Below are positions 5,627 to 9,864 of a DNA stretch of 9,864 nucleotides, piece after piece. How positions within the stretch are numbered: position 1 is the stretch's first letter; each line of letters starts with the position of its first letter. Below the pieces are notes generated by a model, which had not been told where the DNA came from, did not search any database, and saw only the letters and a program-made list of their open reading frames with translations. The stretch lies in NCBI GenBank assembly GCA_031273775.1, contig JAISRF010000080.1:1-9864 (forward strand), given 5' to 3'. A program made the translations under genes and the position numbers. The DNA comes from Oscillospiraceae bacterium. Its GTDB lineage: Bacteria; Bacillota; Clostridia; Oscillospirales; Acutalibacteraceae.

Positions 5627-8600
5627 ATGGTCAGCAAAATCTTATTAAAACGTCCTAAACAACTCCGCGCACAGCTGCGCCGGGAGCTTGCGGCCTTGCG
5701 CCGAGCCTACAAAATTGCCGTGATTTCCGGGGAACCCGGCTTACCTGAGTGGCTCAGGGACAATTATTATCTTCTGGAACGGGAAGGGAGGAGCGCCGCC
5801 AAGGAACTTGCGCTCTCTCTTTCCTTGCCCGTGACCGCGGCGGGTCTGCCCAAGATATATATCGCTTGCCTGAAAATCGCGCGGATTGGCGGTGATGAAA
5901 CCGAGCAAAACATCCGTGCCGTTCTCTCCAGGTACCCTGAACCCTTTTTCACGCGGGAACTTGAAAGCATTGTGATCATGCTAAGAGTGTCTTATATTCA
6001 CCTCGCCGCGGATGCCGTTCTGAAGAACCGACCCGAAAGCGTGGGCGCAATCGGCTCGGCTGTGAGCGGAATCCGAACGCTGTCCGCCGTGGATTTAGAG
6101 GAAATTATTGAGGAATTTTCCCTGACAGAACAGATTTTATCCCGTGACCCCGCGGGCATATATGCCAAAATGGATGAGGCTACCCGCTCCATGTACCGCC
6201 GGGAATGCGCCCGCCTTTCCGCGCGAGAAGGAATTGACGAAGCGCTGGCCGCCCAAACCATTGTCGCCAATGCTGAAAACGGCACAACGGAACTCACCCG
6301 CCATGTAGGCCACTGGCTGCTGGGCAAAGGTAAGACCGACTACCGGCGTAAAGTCGGCATTGCATTTTTAACCCTGCGGGTTTTGCTTCCGGCTTTTCCT
6401 GCCATCGGTTTGGCGATTCTTACCGGTGTGTGGTGGCTGGGTTTCTTGGTTTATCTGCCGCTTTATGAAGTCGCGCGGCCGGTTCTGGACAGTGTGGTGG
6501 GACGGAATATAACAACCGAAATGCTGCCAAGGTTAGAACTTTTCGGACAAATTCCCGCCTCGGCGCCCACGGTGACGGTCACTTCTATCCTGCTACCTTC
6601 TCCTGATAAGGCAGCAGAAACCGTTAAAGCTTTTGAACGGCTGGTATACACCAACGGGCAGGGCACCATAAAATTTTGCATTCTGGCGGACATGAAAGAA
6701 TCAAAATCACCCTCCGGCCCGGAAGATTCGCTGGCGCTGGAATCCATGCGGAGGGAGGTCGTAAAATTAAACAAACGGCATGGCGACAAGTTTATTTTGG
6801 CGGTGCGTCCACGCGTGAAGGTGGAAACGCAAAACGCCTTTGCCGGACGGGAGCGAAAACGCGGCGCCATTTCCGATTTGGCCGCCTTTATCCGCGGGGA
6901 AAATGCGCGTTTTTTGCTGCTTGAAGGTGACACTTCCTTTTTACGTACCGTGAAATACATGCTGGCTTTGGACGCGGACACCGAACTTTTAATGGATGCG
7001 GCGGTCGGGCTGGTTTCCGCTGCCCTGCACCCGCTGAACACGCCGCAAATTAACCCAAAAACCGGAACCGTGACAGGCGGGTACGGGATTATCGCCCCGA
7101 AAATCGGCGCGGATTTGGAAAATGCCGGACAAACCGCCTTTTCGCGGGTCACATCCGGTGCGGGAGGTACCACATCTTACTCCACGCTGTCCGGGGAACT
7201 GTACCAGGACTGTTTTGGCGAAAGTATTTTTGCCGGTAAGGGCTTGATTGACGTTGAAGCATACCACACCTGTACCCGGAACGCATTCCCGAAAGAGCGG
7301 GTTTTGAGCCATGACTTTTTGGAAGGAGCGTTACTTCGCACGGGTTTTATGTCCGACATTGAGGTTACTGACGGATGCCCAAAAAACATGTCCGCGTGGC
7401 TGTCCCGCCAGCACCGCTGGATTCGCGGGGACTGGCAAAACGCCGCGTGGCTGCCCCGCCACTCCCTTTCTCCCCTTCATAAATTTATGTTAACGGACAG
7501 CCTTCGCCGCCATATTACGCCGATTACCGCTCTTGCCTGCTTATTGGCCGGGCTGGCTCTCCCGCGCCATTCTTCGCTTTTGGTGGTGGTCGCGCTTGCC
7601 TCCGCCGCTTTCCCGCCGCTGTTCGCCGCCGTGTCTTCCCTGTTTTCCGGCGGTCTGCAAATGCTTTCCCGAAAGTTTTATTCACGCGTAATGCCTACCG
7701 CTTTGCTGTCACTCTGCCAGGCGGCGCTTTGGGCGGTATTTCTGGTTCAGACGGCGTGGATCGCGCTTGATGCGCTGTGCCGTACCGTCTGGCGGCTACT
7801 GGTGAGTAAAAAGCGGCTGCTCCAGTGGGTGACGGCGGCGGATACGGAACGCGCAAACAGCGGTTTGTGGGGAGCTTTAGTTCGGACACTGCCATCGGTC
7901 ATCATCGGTACGGTTTTGCTGTTTGAAAAAGGCAGTCCCGCGCGGTTGGCGGGCATTCTCGCAATTCTCGCGCCGCCGGCAGTTTATTTTACCGGGCGTT
8001 CTCCCAAAAAAACCACTTCCCGTCTGTCGATTTCAGAGAGCGACCGGCTTAAAGCCTACGCTGCCGCCATGTGGCGGTTTTACGATGAACTGTGCGGTCG
8101 GGGAGACAACTTTTTACCTCCGGACAACATGCAGGAATCGCCGCTTCATAAAGTAGCCCACCGTACCTCACCCACAAATATCGGGCTTATGCTTTTGTGT
8201 ACCCTGTCGGCCCGAGACTTCGGCTTCATAGACAGTCAAAGCCTGTATGATCGGCTGGACAGGTCACTTCTTACCATAGAAAAACTGGAAAAATGGCACG
8301 GAAACCTGCTCAATTGGTACGATACCACCACATTAAGGCCACTGTTTCCGCGGTATGTTTCCACCGTGGATTCCGGCAATTTCGCGTGCTGTTTGGCCGC
8401 TTTGGAGCAGGGCATTCTGGATTATGCCGTGGAATGCCCGGAATTGTCCCGTCTTTCCGCCAGAATCAAGGCGTTCCGCGAGGACACCGATCTTTCTGTG
8501 TTTTATGACCGGCGGCGCAAGCTCTTTCATATCGGCTACGATTTAGAAACCCAAAAACTGAGCAATTCATACTACGACCTGTTTATGAGCGAATCGCGCA

Positions 8601-9864
8601 TGACAGGCTATTACGCTGTGGCGAGCCGTCAAGTTCCAAAAAAACACTGGGGCGCACCGGGGCGGACGCTGGCGCGGGAGGGTTCGTACACCGGGCCGGT
8701 TTCCTGGACAGGCACCATGTTTGAGTATTTTATGCCTCATCTGCTGATGCCGGTTTATGAAAATTCGCTGACTTTTGAAGCCTTGCGCTTTTGCGTTTAC
8801 TGCCAGCGGAAACGCGGAGCGGAGCGGAACCGCCCGTGGGGGTGCAGCGAAAGCGGATTTTACGCCTTTGACCCTGCATATAATTACCAATACAAAGCGC
8901 ACGGTGTGCAAAAACTGGGGCTAAAACGCCGCCTGAACACCGAATATGTCGTGTCACCGTACAGCTCGTTTTTAACGCTTTCCATCATCCCGCGGAGCTC
9001 GCTGAAAAACCTGCTTCGGCTGGAAAAGCTGGATATGCTGGGACGGTACGGCTTCTTTGAAGCTGTCGATTTTACCAAACCGCGCGTCGGCTTGCAGGGG
9101 TATTCCACCGTGCGGAGCTATATGGCGCACCATGTGGGCATGAGTATGCTTTCGGTATGTAACGCACTGACAAACAGCGTCATGCAGCGGCGGTTTATGC
9201 GGGGCGGCTTTTTGGGGGCGGCGGATGAGCTTTTGCAAGAGAAAGTGCCCGCCGGAGCCGGGGTTTTCCGCGATATTATCTTGAGAGACGTCCCAGAAAA
9301 GCCGGGCAGGGCAAGCTCGCAGATTGAGGAATACAAAGAACTCAGTCCCGCCGCGCCGCGGGTTCACTTGCTTTCCAACGGCGAATATTCGCTTATATTA
9401 ACCGATTCCGGATCCGGCGTTTCCATGTGCCAGGGGTTGGACATCACCCGCCGAAGTGAGGATATTTTACGCCGCCCGGCCGGCGTGTTTGCCGCCGTGT
9501 ACACCAAAGACGAGGCGTTTTTCATCACCCGCGCGCCGGACTACCGAAAGAATGCGGAATATCGCACGGAATTTGCCGCCGGGTACGCCGCGTTTTACGC
9601 GAAAAGCGGATCTCTTGAGGCGGGAATGCAGGCGGCGGTTCACCCGCGGCTCAAGTGCGAACAACGCCGGTTGATTATCAAAAACCGCGCGGGCGCGGCA
9701 CAGACCGCGGGATTGCTGATTTATTTGGAGCCGGCTCTTTCTCGCCCCGCCGACGATGCCGCGCACCCGGCGTTTTCGCGGCTGTTTCTGGTGGATTCGT
9801 ATGACGAAGACACGTCCTCGGTGGTATTTACCCGGCGTTCCCGGGACGACGAACCGCAGATTTA
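5627..9864 (+). CDS. Cyclic beta-1,2-glucan synthase-like protein (GT84, glucoamylase-like, GH94), 3'-partial
   Basis: One frame open to the window end, 1412 complete codons; family members (NdvB/ChvB/Cgs) run to about 2800 residues. They build beta-1,2-glucan from UDP-glucose at the inner membrane face, cyclise it, and trim it by phosphorolysis. N-terminal family motifs are DPAGIYAKMD (174-183) and RHVGHWLLGKG (225-235), then a membrane pair at about 242-285. The GT84 domain shows GRERKRG (407-413), DAD (449-451), SHDFLEG (561-567) and QHRW (595-598). Membrane segments follow between about 630 and 792. The glucoamylase-like domain has SPTNIG (848-853), STVDSGN (912-918), SESR (988-991), SWTGTMFEY (1026-1034), WGCSES (1071-1076) and MAHHVGMS (1166-1173); E989, E1033 and E1075 are acid candidates. 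From 1246 a GH94-type beta-sandwich begins (SNGEYSLIL); the phosphorylase core is outside. Start: AAAGGATGG before ATG 5627, with an in-frame stop at 5609-5611. The N-terminus is shorter than in proteobacterial Cgs. Confidence 0.88.
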   Translation, partial: MVSKILLKRPKQLRAQLRRELAALRRAYKIAVISGEPGLPEWLRDNYYLLEREGRSAAKELALSLSLPVTAAGLPKIYIACLKIARIGGDETEQNIRAVLSRYPEPFFTRELESIVIMLRVSYIHLAADAVLKNRPESVGAIGSAVSGIRTLSAVDLEEIIEEFSLTEQILSRDPAGIYAKMDEATRSMYRRECARLSAREGIDEALAAQTIVANAENGTTELTRHVGHWLLGKGKTDYRRKVGIAFLTLRVLLPAFPAIGLAILTGVWWLGFLVYLPLYEVARPVLDSVVGRNITTEMLPRLELFGQIPASAPTVTVTSILLPSPDKAAETVKAFERLVYTNGQGTIKFCILADMKESKSPSGPEDSLALESMRREVVKLNKRHGDKFILAVRPRVKVETQNAFAGRERKRGAISDLAAFIRGENARFLLLEGDTSFLRTVKYMLALDADTELLMDAAVGLVSAALHPLNTPQINPKTGTVTGGYGIIAPKIGADLENAGQTAFSRVTSGAGGTTSYSTLSGELYQDCFGESIFAGKGLIDVEAYHTCTRNAFPKERVLSHDFLEGALLRTGFMSDIEVTDGCPKNMSAWLSRQHRWIRGDWQNAAWLPRHSLSPLHKFMLTDSLRRHITPITALACLLAGLALPRHSSLLVVVALASAAFPPLFAAVSSLFSGGLQMLSRKFYSRVMPTALLSLCQAALWAVFLVQTAWIALDALCRTVWRLLVSKKRLLQWVTAADTERANSGLWGALVRTLPSVIIGTVLLFEKGSPARLAGILAILAPPAVYFTGRSPKKTTSRLSISESDRLKAYAAAMWRFYDELCGRGDNFLPPDNMQESPLHKVAHRTSPTNIGLMLLCTLSARDFGFIDSQSLYDRLDRSLLTIEKLEKWHGNLLNWYDTTTLRPLFPRYVSTVDSGNFACCLAALEQGILDYAVECPELSRLSARIKAFREDTDLSVFYDRRRKLFHIGYDLETQKLSNSYYDLFMSESRMTGYYAVASRQVPKKHWGAPGRTLAREGSYTGPVSWTGTMFEYFMPHLLMPVYENSLTFEALRFCVYCQRKRGAERNRPWGCSESGFYAFDPAYNYQYKAHGVQKLGLKRRLNTEYVVSPYSSFLTLSIIPRSSLKNLLRLEKLDMLGRYGFFEAVDFTKPRVGLQGYSTVRSYMAHHVGMSMLSVCNALTNSVMQRRFMRGGFLGAADELLQEKVPAGAGVFRDIILRDVPEKPGRASSQIEEYKELSPAAPRVHLLSNGEYSLILTDSGSGVSMCQGLDITRRSEDILRRPAGVFAAVYTKDEAFFITRAPDYRKNAEYRTEFAAGYAAFYAKSGSLEAGMQAAVHPRLKCEQRRLIIKNRAGAAQTAGLLIYLEPALSRPADDAAHPAFSRLFLVDSYDEDTSSVVFTRRSRDDEPQI

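Noticed and set aside
6463..7173. Minus-strand open frame of 236 codons inside the glucan synthase gene
   Set aside because: It lies opposite the GT84 domain, where the plus frame shows conserved motifs (GRERKRG, DAD). The translation is Ser/Ala/Arg-rich with no recognisable family, as expected from an antisense shadow of a GC-rich gene.

Overview
The window reads as an ordinary chromosomal segment of a Gram-positive, Clostridia-like anaerobe of moderately high GC. This is inference from the purine-rich Shine-Dalgarno sites (GGAGG, GAGGTG, AAGGAG), the Bacillota-type monofunctional aspartate kinase of about 400 residues, the TrpB2-type PLP enzyme, and a very large cyclic-glucan-synthase-like protein of the kind also found in Clostridia such as Thermoanaerobacter. 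No phage, transposase, CRISPR, tRNA or rRNA is visible.

Left part, 1-3868, plus strand: three amino-acid metabolism genes. A homoserine dehydrogenase enters from the left edge, so its start lies outside the window. Fourteen bases later comes aspartate kinase, which contains a credible internal start for a separate regulatory beta subunit. After a 128-base gap with its own promoter-like sequence and a stem-loop comes a TrpB2-type tryptophan synthase beta chain. The first two genes catalyse the entry step and a branch step of the aspartate family pathway (aspartyl phosphate; aspartate semialdehyde to homoserine). TrpB2 is an orphan here, with no trpA or other trp gene in view.

Middle, 3865-5187, minus strand: an FAD-dependent oxidoreductase of the FAD_oxidored family, substrate unknown. 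It converges on trpB2 and their stop codons overlap. A strong extended -10 promoter about 130 bases upstream gives it a structured leader.

Intergenic region, 5188-5626: divergent control region between the oxidoreductase and the large right-hand gene. Near its right end is a compact array: a GC hairpin, three 7-base tandem units, a perfect 12-bp inverted repeat overlapping a possible promoter, and 9-base direct repeats on both sides. Together they look like a small inserted element sitting directly in front of the next gene's ribosome binding site.

Right part, 5627-9864, plus strand: one uninterrupted reading frame running off the window, at least 1412 codons. Domain order is a conserved N-terminal region, a GT84 glycosyltransferase (DAD, SHDFLEG, QHRW) set among membrane segments, a glucoamylase-like cyclisation domain (GH189/PF10091 type), and the start of a GH94-type beta-sandwich. 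This is the layout of a cyclic beta-1,2-glucan synthase (NdvB/ChvB/Cgs). The most noteworthy items are this enzyme's compact N-terminus, the element in front of it, and the internal start in aspartate kinase. No clearly new multi-gene system is evident.
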